From NCBI GenBank assembly GCA_024277115.1, contig JAJRVW010000119.1, forward strand, positions 1 through 64,000: a stretch of 64,000 nucleotides of DNA. The letters are read 5' to 3'. The first letter of the stretch is position 1. Each line of letters starts with the position of its first letter. Of this stretch, positions 15,936 to 24,955 are shown one piece after another. Made by a program: the position numbers and the translations under genes. The notes below the pieces were generated by a model. The model searched no databases. It saw nothing but the letters and a program-made list of their open reading frames with translations, and was not told the DNA's origin. The stretch comes from Calditrichota bacterium (GTDB lineage: Bacteria > Calditrichota > Calditrichia > Calditrichales > J004).

Positions 15936-16505
15936 TTAAAACAATTTTCCACGTAATGCCTTGTTCAGCATTTCCCTTGCCCTAAAAATTCGGGCTTTTA
16001 CTGTTCCCAATGGTAGCTCAAGGTCTTCTGATATCTGCTCATAACTATATTCTTTTTGATGACGCATTTCAATTACAATCCGATATTTCTCAGGTAGCTG
16101 ATCAATAGCTGTGCGTATAATTTTTTTTCTCTCTTCGGCAACCAAGTCATATTCTACGTCCGGCTCGGGGTCGGCGTATTCCTGTTTAATTTCATCACCT
16201 TTATATTTGATCGATTCATCCATGGAATAGGTTTTTAATTTCCTTTTACGGAAAAAATCGATACAATTATTTGTGGCAATTTTAAATAACCAGGTTGAGA
16301 AAGCATAGTCTTCATTAAATGAATTAATGGACTTATAGGCTTTGATAAATGCTTCCTGGGTGAGGTCTTCCGCTTCCTGTTTGTTGCGGACCATGCGGTA
16401 CACAATACTAAAAACGACATCTTTATAAAGAAGTATTAATTTATCATACGCTTTACTGTCACCTAATTTTGCTTTTCGGACTAACTCAACGTCATCTTTT
16501 TTCAA
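15936..16505 (-). CDS. ECF-family RNA polymerase sigma factor
   Basis: 189 residues. Region 2 lies at about residues 22-92 (DKLILLYKDVVFSIVYRMVRN, EAEDLTQEAFIKAYKSI, FSTWLFKIATNNCIDFFRKRK) and region 4 at about 130-185 (AIDQLPEKYRIVIEMRHQKEYSYEQISEDL, LPLGTVKARIFRAREML). The two are joined by an acidic linker. It is an RpoE-like ECF sigma. No anti-sigma gene is adjacent: downstream is the convergent small membrane protein and upstream the divergent nnrDE gene. The single-TM small protein next door could be considered as a partner, but nothing in its sequence supports that. Confidence 0.9.
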   Translation of the reverse strand: MKKDDVELVRKAKLGDSKAYDKLILLYKDVVFSIVYRMVRNKQEAEDLTQEAFIKAYKSINSFNEDYAFSTWLFKIATNNCIDFFRKRKLKTYSMDESIKYKGDEIKQEYADPEPDVEYDLVAEERKKIIRTAIDQLPEKYRIVIEMRHQKEYSYEQISEDLELPLGTVKARIFRAREMLNKALRGKLF

Positions 16506-16711
16506 ATCAAAACCTTAGAAGATTAAAAGAAATTTGCTTGTTGCCTGTTACACTCGAAATTAGTTAAGTTTTGCTTTAATAACAGGTGTGAAACTAATTA
16601 TTTGTTCCTTATCATGTCAAGATAGAATTATCTAGCGGAATAAAAATAATAGTTTAAGTTTATCAATCCAAAACATAAAAGCAATCCACCCCATTTTACA
16701 GGGAATTTACA

Positions 16712-18253
16712 ATGATAAGTGTTGTCACAGGCAATGAAATGCGTGAGATGGACCAACGGTCAATAAATGATTTTGGCATTCCAGGGATTGTTTTAATGGA
16801 GAATGCCGGGCGTAATACAGCCGAGGCAATTTTAGAACTGTGTGATAAAGAAGAAATCTTTACAGTAATAATTTTTGCCGGAAAGGGAAATAACGGCGGT
16901 GATGGATTTGTAATTGCGCGCTACCTTGAGAAAAACGGTATTGATATTTATGTTTACCTGGCTGCAAAAAAGGAATCTATTAGCGGCGATGCGTTGACCA
17001 ATTTACAAATATGTTTAAACAGTGGTATTGATATCATTGAGGTTAGTTCGGCGCAGGATATTGAGGTGCCTCAAAATCCATTCATTATAATCGATGCCCT
17101 CCTGGGTACAGGCATACAAGGTGGCTCAAGAGGTATCTATGCTGAATTGATTGAGTGGATTAACGATCAGGGGCAATTTGTTTTTGCCGTTGATATACCG
17201 TCAGGTTTAAATAGTGATTTTAGCGTACCGGCCGGTCCTGTCGTGCTGGCAAACAAAACACTTACTATGGGGTTGCCTAAGCTCAGTCAGTATTTTTATC
17301 CTGCCCGTTCTTTTGTTGGTGAACTGGAAATTATCGATATTGGTTTTCCGCTTGACGTTGAAGATGACCCCAATATTGAAGTTCACCTAATTGACGAAAG
17401 TGATTTGTCCATAGAACCGCCTGATCCCGAGCTGCATAAACATACAGCCGGCCGGGTTTTTATTTTAGGCGGATCAACCGGAATGACTGGCGCTGTTGTG
17501 TTGGCGGCAAAAGGTGCATCACTTGCCGGGGCCGGGTTGGTTATAAGCGGTGTGGCGGAATCATTAAACCCGGTGTTGGAAACTAAATTAACAGAACAAA
17601 TGAGTCTGGCCTTGCCGGAGTATACGCCCGGTGTTTTGGGCAAGTCGGCATTTTCTTTAATAAAGGAAAAAATTGACTGGGCACATGGTGTGCTTGTTGG
17701 CCCGGGGATTGGCAGGGATGCGGAAACTATTCAACTTCTGGACCAAGTAATCCAATACGCTGTCAAACAAAAAAAGAAAATTATCATCGATGCCGATGCG
17801 TTGTTTTTTCTTTCAACTAAGCCTGAGATTATTAAGTCGTTAAATGGAAATGTACTACTTACGCCACATTTTGGTGAGTTTGGACGATTATTTCCAAAAT
17901 CAAAAAAAGTGCTAAAAAACCAACCCTGGAAAGCTTTACAGGATTTTAACAAACAGTGCAAAGCCGTAACAAACCTGAAGGGTGCGCCATCTATGGTGGG
18001 TAAAAAGGAAGATGGGGTTTTCATCAACCCGACAGGAAATCCGGGTTTGGCAAAAGGGGGCACAGGCGATTTGCTTGCCGGAATAATAACCGGGTTAACT
18101 GCCGGTGGGATGGATTTAACCGAAGCAGCTGTCACGGCTAATTTTATCCATGGAAAAGCGGCAGACAATGCTGTGGCAAAGTGGGGAATGCGATCGTTTA
18201 CCCTGGAAAATTTAATGGATGAAATAAAGCTTGTCATTAACGAAATATCGTGA
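16712..18253 (+). CDS. nnrD: Bifunctional NAD(P)HX epimerase / ADP-dependent NAD(P)HX dehydratase
   Basis: 513 residues, usual for the fused enzyme. The N-terminal epimerase domain (YjeF_N, about 1-215) has MRE.DQRSINDFGIPGIVLMENAGR, FAGKGNNGGDG and DALLGTG. The C-terminal ribokinase-like dehydratase domain (about 225-505) has HKHTAGRVFILGGS, DADALFFLS, LTPHFGEFGRL and AKGGTGDLLAGIITGL, the last holding the catalytic Asp. It repairs hydrated NADH and NADPH. nadE follows 39 bases downstream, so the pair makes and repairs NAD and is probably one transcript with rsmI. Intact. Confidence 0.95.
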   Translation: MISVVTGNEMREMDQRSINDFGIPGIVLMENAGRNTAEAILELCDKEEIFTVIIFAGKGNNGGDGFVIARYLEKNGIDIYVYLAAKKESISGDALTNLQICLNSGIDIIEVSSAQDIEVPQNPFIIIDALLGTGIQGGSRGIYAELIEWINDQGQFVFAVDIPSGLNSDFSVPAGPVVLANKTLTMGLPKLSQYFYPARSFVGELEIIDIGFPLDVEDDPNIEVHLIDESDLSIEPPDPELHKHTAGRVFILGGSTGMTGAVVLAAKGASLAGAGLVISGVAESLNPVLETKLTEQMSLALPEYTPGVLGKSAFSLIKEKIDWAHGVLVGPGIGRDAETIQLLDQVIQYAVKQKKKIIIDADALFFLSTKPEIIKSLNGNVLLTPHFGEFGRLFPKSKKVLKNQPWKALQDFNKQCKAVTNLKGAPSMVGKKEDGVFINPTGNPGLAKGGTGDLLAGIITGLTAGGMDLTEAAVTANFIHGKAADNAVAKWGMRSFTLENLMDEIKLVINEIS

Positions 18254-18292
18254 TCGAATTTTTAATAAAACAAAATAGTACGGATTAAAACT

Positions 18293-19108
18293 ATGTTAAA
18301 AATTAACCCGGAATGGGTTTGCAATGCCCTCGAATTATTTATTCGGGAGGAGTTGAATAAAATTGGCGTTACAAAAGCTGTCTTCGGGCTTTCCGGCGGT
18401 GTGGATTCTGCCGTGGTGGCCTGCCTGGCACAACGCGCTTTAGGTGCCGAAAATGTCCATGCCTTGATTATGCCTTACCGGTTAAGCAATCCTGAAAGCC
18501 AAAAACATGCGGAAATCCAGGCAAAGGAAATTAATATTTCGTATGATGTTGTGGATATTTCCGAACCCGTTGATGCTTTTTTTAAATCAAAGAAAGACGC
18601 GGATAGTTTAAGGCAGGGCAACCGGATGGCACGGGAGAGAATGTGCCAACTGTATGATTATTCGTCTGCCTCCGGCGCCTTGGTTTTAGGTACGAGCAAT
18701 AAAACGGAATTACTGGTAGGTTATGGTACAATTTTTGGCGACTTGGCCAGCGCTGTAAACCCCATCGGTGATTTGTATAAATTGCAGATTTGGGAGCTGG
18801 CCCGTTATCTGAATGTTCCAAAAGAAATCATTGAGAAGGCGCCTTCGGCCGATTTATGGGAAGGACAAACCGACGAGGATGAGCTGGGTTACTCGTATGC
18901 CCATCTCGATAAACTTTTATTTTATCTTGTCGATGAGCGCTACCCGGATGCGTTTATTTTGGAAAACGGCTATGACCAGGAAACCATCGACGATATAAAA
19001 AAACGTATTCAGCGCAGCCAGTTTAAAAGGCGCCCGCCAATTATTGCCAAGCTCTCCAACCGCACCATCAACCAGGACTTTCGTTATTGCCGGGATTGGG
19101 GGGTATAA
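18293..19108 (+). CDS. nadE: NH3-dependent NAD synthetase
   Basis: 271 residues. The PP-loop SGGVDSAV is at about residues 34-41. RERMCQLYDYSS, GTSNKTELLVGYGT, DLYKLQIWELARYL and APSADLWEGQTDEDELG are conserved NadE motifs. There is no N-terminal glutaminase domain, so ammonia is the direct nitrogen donor. It converts deamido-NAD to NAD with ATP in the last step of NAD synthesis. The frame closes with TAA at 19106-19108, only one codon before the TTG start of rsmI in the same frame. Confidence 0.95.
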   Translation: MLKINPEWVCNALELFIREELNKIGVTKAVFGLSGGVDSAVVACLAQRALGAENVHALIMPYRLSNPESQKHAEIQAKEINISYDVVDISEPVDAFFKSKKDADSLRQGNRMARERMCQLYDYSSASGALVLGTSNKTELLVGYGTIFGDLASAVNPIGDLYKLQIWELARYLNVPKEIIEKAPSADLWEGQTDEDELGYSYAHLDKLLFYLVDERYPDAFILENGYDQETIDDIKKRIQRSQFKRRPPIIAKLSNRTINQDFRYCRDWGV

Positions 19109-19111
19109 TAT

Positions 19112-19837
19112 TTGGAGACAATTGAAAATGCCCTTTACCTTGTTGCCACGCCAATTGGCAACCTTGCGGATATTACTTACCGTGCTGTACATATTTTAAA
19201 ATCAGTTGATTTAATTGCGGCCGAAGACACGCGTACCTCTTCTGTTTTGATGAACCATTATGCGATCCAGACACCTTTAAAAAGTTATCACAGCCACAAT
19301 ATTCCTACCCAAACACCCTGGCTTGTAGAGAAACTAAAAGCAGGGGAATCCATCGCACTTATCTCGGATGCCGGGACACCGGGGATTTCTGATCCGGGTT
19401 ATCATCTGGTTCGTGCCTGTGTGGAAAATGGGATCCGTGTTATCCCTATTCCGGGCGCGTCGGCTTTTATTGCCGCTTTGATTGCATCGGGCCTGCCCAC
19501 GCAAAGCTTTGTTTATGAAGGCTTTCTGCCGCATAAAAAAGGGCGTCAAACCCGTATTGCCTCTCTTGTTGATGAAACCCGCACGATAATTTTTTACGAA
19601 TCGCCGCACCGTATCCATAAAACCTTAGCCCAGCTTGCCGAGGCTTTGGGTGAACGGCGTTGTGTTCTTGCACGGGAGATTACAAAAAAGTTTGAAGAGT
19701 TTATCTCCGGTACCTTGCAAGAACTATCCGAATCATTGATAGATAAAAAAGTTAAGGGCGAACTGGTTTTGATTGTGGAAGGGAAAAGTAAAAAGAAATT
19801 ACGAATTAAAAATTATGAATTACGGGAACAAGGTTGA
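19112..19837 (+). CDS. rsmI: 16S rRNA (cytidine-1402-2'-O)-methyltransferase
   Basis: 241 residues. Motifs of the tetrapyrrole-methylase fold: VATPIGNLADITYRAV, AAEDTRTSSVLMNHY, SDAGTPGISDPG, IPGASAFIAALIASGLP, EGFLPHKKGR and FYESPHRI. It modifies C1402 in the ribosomal P site. The start is the TTG at 19112 because a stop in the same frame lies one codon upstream; the purine-rich end of nadE (TTGGGGGG) serves as ribosome binding site. The last residues (KLRIKNYELREQG) are encoded by a terminal inverted repeat of the 19810-20006 element, so the C-terminus appears to have been replaced. The usual C-terminal helical domain is absent. Confidence 0.92.
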   Translation: METIENALYLVATPIGNLADITYRAVHILKSVDLIAAEDTRTSSVLMNHYAIQTPLKSYHSHNIPTQTPWLVEKLKAGESIALISDAGTPGISDPGYHLVRACVENGIRVIPIPGASAFIAALIASGLPTQSFVYEGFLPHKKGRQTRIASLVDETRTIIFYESPHRIHKTLAQLAEALGERRCVLAREITKKFEEFISGTLQELSESLIDKKVKGELVLIVEGKSKKKLRIKNYELREQG

Positions 19838-20006
19838 AAATTGTAGGAGCTGTCTCCTGACAGAGATAAAAAAGGTAAAGACAATTTTTTACTGTTCTAT
19901 TCCAAGATTTTAATATCTTGGATAGACTGAAACAAAGTTTAAACTCATGAACGTTCCAAATCTGGAGATTTGGAACGAGGAAAACAATATTTGTAATTCA
20001 TAATTT
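19810..20006. mobile_element. 197-bp inverted-repeat (MITE-like) element between rsmI and tmk
   Basis: Exact 14-bp terminal inverted repeats AAATTATGAATTAC (19810-19823) and GTAATTCATAATTT (19993-20006) enclose two internal hairpins: CCAAGAT/ATCTTGG (19902-19921) and CGTTCCAAATC/GATTTGGAACG (19952-19977, a perfect 11-bp stem). It also contains AGGAGCTGTCTCCTGACAG. There is no coding content. It overlaps the 3' end of rsmI. Confidence 0.6.
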
Positions 20007-20025
20007 GAAATTAAAACAGGATAAA

Positions 20026-20658
20026 ATGATTTCTAAAGAACTAAACAAACGTTTCATCTCTTTTGAGGGGATAGATTTCTCGGGGAAAAGCACACAAATT
20101 GCGCGCCTAAAATCCTATCTTGAAAATAAAGGGCACAAGGTTTTTGTTTTGCGGGAGCCGGGCGGGACAGAAATTTCCGAACGAATCCGCGCCATACTTT
20201 TGGACAAAGAACATATCCGAATGAACGCCCGGGCCGAATTGCTTCTGTTTAGCGCGGCGAGGGTACAGCTTACCGAAGAAAAAATAATCCCTTTATTAAA
20301 AAAAGGCCATTATGTTATTGCCGACCGTTTTGTGGACTCGACCAGCGCCTACCAGGGATTTGGCCGTGAATTGGAACAAGCGACAATCGAGCACGTTAAT
20401 CAATTTGCAACTTTTGGGATTTTACCGGCGGTTACTTTTTATCTTAAGATAAGCCCGGAAGATGCTTTTCAGAGACGAATTGAGAGTGGCCAGGAGGCCG
20501 ATCGGCTGGAATCTGCCGGATTGGATTTTTATAAAAAAGTATGTAATGGCTACGAAACACTTGCCCGAAGCCAGCCAGAGAGGTTTGTGATTATTAACGC
20601 TACTCAAGTTATCGAGGCAATTCACCGACAAATAATAGAACGCATAAACTTACCATAA
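20026..20658 (+). CDS. tmk: Thymidylate kinase
   Basis: 210 residues from the ATG at 20026, preceded by CAGGATAAA; the TTG at 20005 in the track lies inside the upstream inverted repeat and is rejected. The P-loop is an unusual GIDFSGKST (most have GxDGxGKST). Other motifs: LREPGGTEISERIRAIL (DR-type motif region), ADRFVDSTSAYQGFGRE and RLESAGLDFYKKVCNGY. It phosphorylates dTMP to dTDP. A protease gene starts 13 bases downstream, so both are likely on one transcript. Confidence 0.95.
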   Translation: MISKELNKRFISFEGIDFSGKSTQIARLKSYLENKGHKVFVLREPGGTEISERIRAILLDKEHIRMNARAELLLFSAARVQLTEEKIIPLLKKGHYVIADRFVDSTSAYQGFGRELEQATIEHVNQFATFGILPAVTFYLKISPEDAFQRRIESGQEADRLESAGLDFYKKVCNGYETLARSQPERFVIINATQVIEAIHRQIIERINLP

Positions 20659-20671
20659 AACGGAGATCATT

Positions 20672-22330
20672 ATGAAAAAAAGGAACCTGATATTATTATT
20701 CCTTTCCTTTTTCTTCCTTTCTGCCAGCGCCTGGCCACCCGAAGCCGAACAGGATTATTATTATAAACTGAAAAAAAGCTGGCAGCACATGCAAAATGTG
20801 TTCGAACAAATCAATTTACATTATGTCGATGAAATCGATCCCTATCCACTGGTTAAGGCCGGGATTGATGGCATGCTTGAGGAGCTAGACCCATACACGG
20901 TTTTTATCGAAGAAGATGGTGAACGCCGCTTAAAAATGATCACCACAGGCAAGTATGGCGGGCTTGGTATGGAAATCGGGATGAAAAATAAAAAAATTAC
21001 AATCGTTTCTCCCATGGATAACTCACCGGCAAAACGTGCCGGAATCCAGGCAGGGGATATTATTGTAAATATCGACGGGCAAAATGTTGAAGGTTATAAT
21101 ATCAGTAAAGTATCTAAATTATTGCGTGGTGAAATCGGTACAACTATTGATTTGGAGCTTTATCGTGAAGGCTATTCTGAAAACCTTAAGATGACCCTTA
21201 CACGTTCTGAAATTTTAATCGAAGATGTGGGTTATGCCGGGTTTATTGATCCGGGCGTTGCCTATATAAGCCTAAATGGTTTTACCGATAAAGCAGCGCG
21301 GGAAGTAAAACGTGCCATCCGTGAGCTTAAAGAAAAAGGCACGATCAAAAAAGTTATTTTAGATTTACGTGGCAATCCCGGTGGTTTATTGGATGCAGCT
21401 GTAGATATTGTTAGTATTTTTGTTCCCAAAGGCCAAACGGTAGTTTATACAAAAGGTTTTAGGGAAAACGAAGTTGTTTTTAAAACCCGCAACCAGCCCA
21501 TTTTGGCGGATGTTCCGCTTGCGGTTTTGGTGGATGGCGGCAGCGCCAGCGCCTCAGAAATTGTGGCCGGCGCATTGCAGGATTTAGACAGGGCGGTAAT
21601 TGTGGGGGAGAGGACCTTTGGAAAAGGGCTTGTCCAAAAAGTGTATAATGTGGATAAAAACAGTGATACCAAGGTTAAAATAACCACGGCAAAATATTAT
21701 ATCCCCAGTGGCCGGTCTATCCAGAAAAGAGATTATTCTTTTAAAAACGAGGTGGTTGTTGGCGGTACGAACCAGCCCGATACTTTGGCGGATATTTATT
21801 TTACACAGAATAAACGCGAGGTTTTTGACCATGGCGGTGTGCAGCCCGATTTGTATGTAAAAGGCGATTCTTTAGATTATGTGGTGATAGAACTAATCCG
21901 TAAAAATATGTTGTTCAATTTTGCCGTACATTATCATCAAATTCATCCACAATGGCAGGGAAAGTTTGAAATTAGCAATGCGATTCTTGCTGAGTTTAAG
22001 ACCTATCTTAAAGAGAATAATTTTGACTATAGTGTTGAAGGAAGCCGTGAAATAAACCGTCTGAAAAAGATTGTGCGCAGAAAAGCCGCCAATAAAGAAA
22101 TGCTTGCCCTGCTTGGCGATCTGGAACAAAAATTACTTTCAGAAAAAGAGAATTATCTGGCAAGTTGTGATACGCAAATCAAAAAGTTTTTGAAGCTCGA
22201 ACTGGCCGAGAAGTATTTTGGCCGGAAGGGAAATTATCAATATTCTATTGATGATGATGCCCAGGTGGCCAGTGCCATCGAGGTATTAAAAAATCAATCG
22301 CAGTACAATAAAATTCTTGCTGTAAAGTGA
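20672..22330 (+). CDS. C-terminal processing peptidase, S41 family, with PDZ domain
   Basis: 552 residues with a signal peptide (about 1-20, ending SASA). A PDZ domain spans about 100-180 (KYGGLGMEIGMK, PAKRAGIQAGDIIVNIDG). The S41 catalytic region lies at about 200-375, with LDLRGNPGGLLDAAVDI, the nucleophile Ser in VDGGSASASEIVAGALQD, and the Lys in GERTFGKGLVQ. A C-terminal helical region of about 150 residues follows. It is a periplasmic protease of the CtpA/Prc type that trims C-termini of exported proteins. Start MKKRNLILLF follows CGGAGATCATT. A good terminator closes the unit. Confidence 0.93.
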   Translation: MKKRNLILLFLSFFFLSASAWPPEAEQDYYYKLKKSWQHMQNVFEQINLHYVDEIDPYPLVKAGIDGMLEELDPYTVFIEEDGERRLKMITTGKYGGLGMEIGMKNKKITIVSPMDNSPAKRAGIQAGDIIVNIDGQNVEGYNISKVSKLLRGEIGTTIDLELYREGYSENLKMTLTRSEILIEDVGYAGFIDPGVAYISLNGFTDKAAREVKRAIRELKEKGTIKKVILDLRGNPGGLLDAAVDIVSIFVPKGQTVVYTKGFRENEVVFKTRNQPILADVPLAVLVDGGSASASEIVAGALQDLDRAVIVGERTFGKGLVQKVYNVDKNSDTKVKITTAKYYIPSGRSIQKRDYSFKNEVVVGGTNQPDTLADIYFTQNKREVFDHGGVQPDLYVKGDSLDYVVIELIRKNMLFNFAVHYHQIHPQWQGKFEISNAILAEFKTYLKENNFDYSVEGSREINRLKKIVRRKAANKEMLALLGDLEQKLLSEKENYLASCDTQIKKFLKLELAEKYFGRKGNYQYSIDDDAQVASAIEVLKNQSQYNKILAVK

Positions 22331-22372
22331 TTGAAAGATTGCCCAATCCATCCTAAATTACCTTCATAACAA

Positions 22373-22407
22373 ATCCTCCACATTTTGTGGGGGATTTTCT
22401 ATTTTTA
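22373..22407 (+). terminator. Rho-independent terminator after the S41 peptidase gene
   Basis: ATCCTCCACA/TGTGGGGGAT (one G-T pair) around TTT, followed by TTTCTATTTTTATT. Confidence 0.85.
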
Positions 22408-22662
22408 TTAGGCTTATGCAATTGGGAAGCCAAGCATGGGCTTTAATATACCAAAAATTCTAAAGTACAAAGGAACAATCACTTAAATGCCATATAAAAA
22501 GTCCCCTGTCGGGGAATATTTATAGCCCGGAGTTTAGGTTTGTTATTTGATACTTGTTTTTTGTGATCTTCTAAATTTTACTTTAGCAATTTAGGTAGTA
22601 CATTTACTTTCGGAAAGCGTAAATGTTTTCGATTAGGGTTAATCACGAAGAGATAAAACGGT
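22408..22662. other. Intergenic stretch before cca
   Basis: AT-rich sequence with one short stem (CCCCTGTCGGGG at about 22503) and no ORF of note. I see no recognisable element; it probably holds the cca promoter. Confidence 0.4.
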
Positions 22663-24042
22663 ATGACAGAAAATGAACTTTTTAAAAGAATAAACGCCAT
22701 TGCGCAATCCTGTGATTACAAAATCTATGTGGTGGGTGGCTTTGTACGTGACAAGATTCTTGGTAAGCCGGGCAAAGATATCGATTTTGTCGTGGTCGGC
22801 GATGCCATGAAATTTGCCACTGTCCTGAAAAAAGAACTTAAGATTAAGACGCTTGTCCAGTATCCACGTTTTGGTACGTTTATGGCCAATTACAAAGGTT
22901 ATAGCCTGGAATTTGTAAATGCCCGCGAGGAGTCTTACGATTTTAATTCGCGCAATCCGGTTACAAAGCAGGCCGATCTTTTAACCGACTTAAGCCGCCG
23001 GGATTTTACCATAAATACCCTGGCCATGGATATTTCTGAAGAAAATTTCGGTGCGGTTATTGATGTTTATAATGGCCGGGAAGATATAAAAAAAGGGATT
23101 ATCCGAACGCCACTGGAGCCAGGTAAAACATTTAGCGATGACCCTTTACGCATGATGCGTGCCATCCGCTTTGCCAGCCGTTTTAAATTTGAAATTGAGC
23201 AAGACACTTTTGAGGCCATCACAAAAAATGCCGAACGCCTCGCCATTATTTCTGTAGAACGGATCCAGGATGAGTTTAATAAAATCCTGATGGCTGATGT
23301 GCCTTCTTTTGGGTTAAGGTTGTTGGAAGAGTGTGGGCTTTTAAAACAATTTTTACCCGAGGCAATCGTGATGAAAGGGGTGGAACAGAAAAAAGAATTT
23401 CATCACAAAGATGTTTTTTACCACACCTTGGAGGTAATAGACAATCTTGCCAAAACAAGTAATAAGTTGGAATTGCGGTTGGCGGGGCTGTTCCATGATA
23501 TTGCCAAGCCGCGGACCAAACGTTTTGTGGAAGCTACGGGTTGGACATTTCATGGCCACGAAGTTGTTGGTGAACGTATGGCGCGTGCCATCCTTAAACG
23601 TCTCAAATACTCCAATGAAATAATCGATTATGTAAAAAAACTGGTCCGTTTGCACCTGCGCCCCATGGCATTAATCAGCGACGAAGTGACCGATTCGGCG
23701 ATGCGCCGCTTGCTTTTTTTGGCCGGGAATGAGTTCGACGATTTGATGATCTTGTGCCGTGCAGATATTACTTCAAAAAATCCCAACCGGGTAAAACGGT
23801 ATTTGGGCAATTACGAATATCTTTTAAAAAAGGTAGTTGAAGTTGAAGAGCGTGACCGAATCCGAAATTTCCAGCCACCGGTGAACGGACAGGAAATTAT
23901 GGCAATTTTTAACTGTAAACCGGGACGTTTAATCGGCGAGGTTAAGAAATTTGTGGAAGAAGCCATTTTGGATGGCGAGGTAGAAAATGATCATGATGCC
24001 TGTATTAAATTTATCCTGGACAATAAAAATCGTTTTGAGTAA
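22663..24042 (+). CDS. cca: CCA-adding tRNA nucleotidyltransferase with HD domain
   Basis: 459 residues. The class II nucleotidyltransferase head has VVGGFVRDKILGKPGKDIDFVVVGD (with the metal-binding Asp pair), RRDFTINTLAMD (ribose/base recognition) and DDPLRMMRAIRFASRF. An HD domain follows (GLFHDIAKPRTKRF and HGHEVVGERMA, about residues 275-310). It adds or repairs CCA on tRNA 3' ends, which fits the four tRNAs above, none of which encodes CCA. A polyadenylating relative cannot be fully excluded. The gene stands alone. Confidence 0.93.
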   Translation: MTENELFKRINAIAQSCDYKIYVVGGFVRDKILGKPGKDIDFVVVGDAMKFATVLKKELKIKTLVQYPRFGTFMANYKGYSLEFVNAREESYDFNSRNPVTKQADLLTDLSRRDFTINTLAMDISEENFGAVIDVYNGREDIKKGIIRTPLEPGKTFSDDPLRMMRAIRFASRFKFEIEQDTFEAITKNAERLAIISVERIQDEFNKILMADVPSFGLRLLEECGLLKQFLPEAIVMKGVEQKKEFHHKDVFYHTLEVIDNLAKTSNKLELRLAGLFHDIAKPRTKRFVEATGWTFHGHEVVGERMARAILKRLKYSNEIIDYVKKLVRLHLRPMALISDEVTDSAMRRLLFLAGNEFDDLMILCRADITSKNPNRVKRYLGNYEYLLKKVVEVEERDRIRNFQPPVNGQEIMAIFNCKPGRLIGEVKKFVEEAILDGEVENDHDACIKFILDNKNRFE

Positions 24043-24212
24043 ATAAAAAACATGCACTCAATTTAGGTTAGTGTAGCTGATTATTTCTTTTTTGTACTTT
24101 TCTCTTTCCCGTAGTATTTCAGGTAAATCCTTTATAAATTATTGCTCAAAAATACAATCTTGCAACTTTTAAAATTACTTCACGTCAGTTAGATCGTTTT
24201 TAGGAGGCCAAA

Positions 24213-24929
24213 ATGACAGAACAAACCAATCAACAACCCGATGGTAATATGAACACTGTTTCATTATTAACAAAAGTTTTTACTGACCCTCAACAAGTAT
24301 TTGAAAGTTTAAGGACAAATCCAGTCTGGATTGTCCCCATTATTATAACGATGGCTTTTGGGCTTGTTTTTACTTATTCGACACAAGAGCTTCAGATGGA
24401 GTATTCCAAAAATATTATCAATGAATCTCAGATGATTCCGGAAACAGCCAAAGAAGCAGCGATAGATGACATAGAAAATCCTACAGATTTTAAAATATAC
24501 TATATGCCGGCAATTACCATTGTACTGATGACATTTGTTATCCCGCTAGTTATTGCCCTTGTTTTATTGGTATTTGGTAATTTTGTTTTTGGTGGAAGCG
24601 CGTCGTATAAAACATTGTTTTCTGCATCGGCTTGGGCCGGATTGATAGGTGTGCTCGAAGGAATCGTGAAACTGCCATTGATGCTTAGCAAGGGTACAAT
24701 GGAAGTTTATACAAGCCTTGCATTACTGTTGGATTTGGATGATTCCAAAACATTTTTATTCCAGGTGTTAAATTTAGCGGATGTTTTTGTTATCTGGAAA
24801 ATTTTCGTTTATTCAGTTGCCTTTTCCGTGATTTATAAATTCAGCGCGACAAAAAGTTACGCAACAATTATTTCATTATACCTTGTGTATGCATTTATCG
24901 GAATCGGCTTTGCACAAATGTTTATGTAA
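24213..24929 (+). CDS. Yip1-domain membrane protein
   Basis: 238 residues with a strong AGGAGG site eight bases before the ATG. After a short polar N-terminus come VFTDPQQVFESLRTNPVWIVPIII and four to five further membrane segments, the usual build of bacterial YIP1 proteins. These are uncharacterised inner-membrane proteins, often beside export or ABC genes. It is 26 bases upstream of the TolC-family gene and so likely the first gene of the export operon. Confidence 0.8.
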   Translation: MTEQTNQQPDGNMNTVSLLTKVFTDPQQVFESLRTNPVWIVPIIITMAFGLVFTYSTQELQMEYSKNIINESQMIPETAKEAAIDDIENPTDFKIYYMPAITIVLMTFVIPLVIALVLLVFGNFVFGGSASYKTLFSASAWAGLIGVLEGIVKLPLMLSKGTMEVYTSLALLLDLDDSKTFLFQVLNLADVFVIWKIFVYSVAFSVIYKFSATKSYATIISLYLVYAFIGIGFAQMFM

Positions 24930-24955
24930 TAAAATTTATTAAAGGAGATTTAAGT

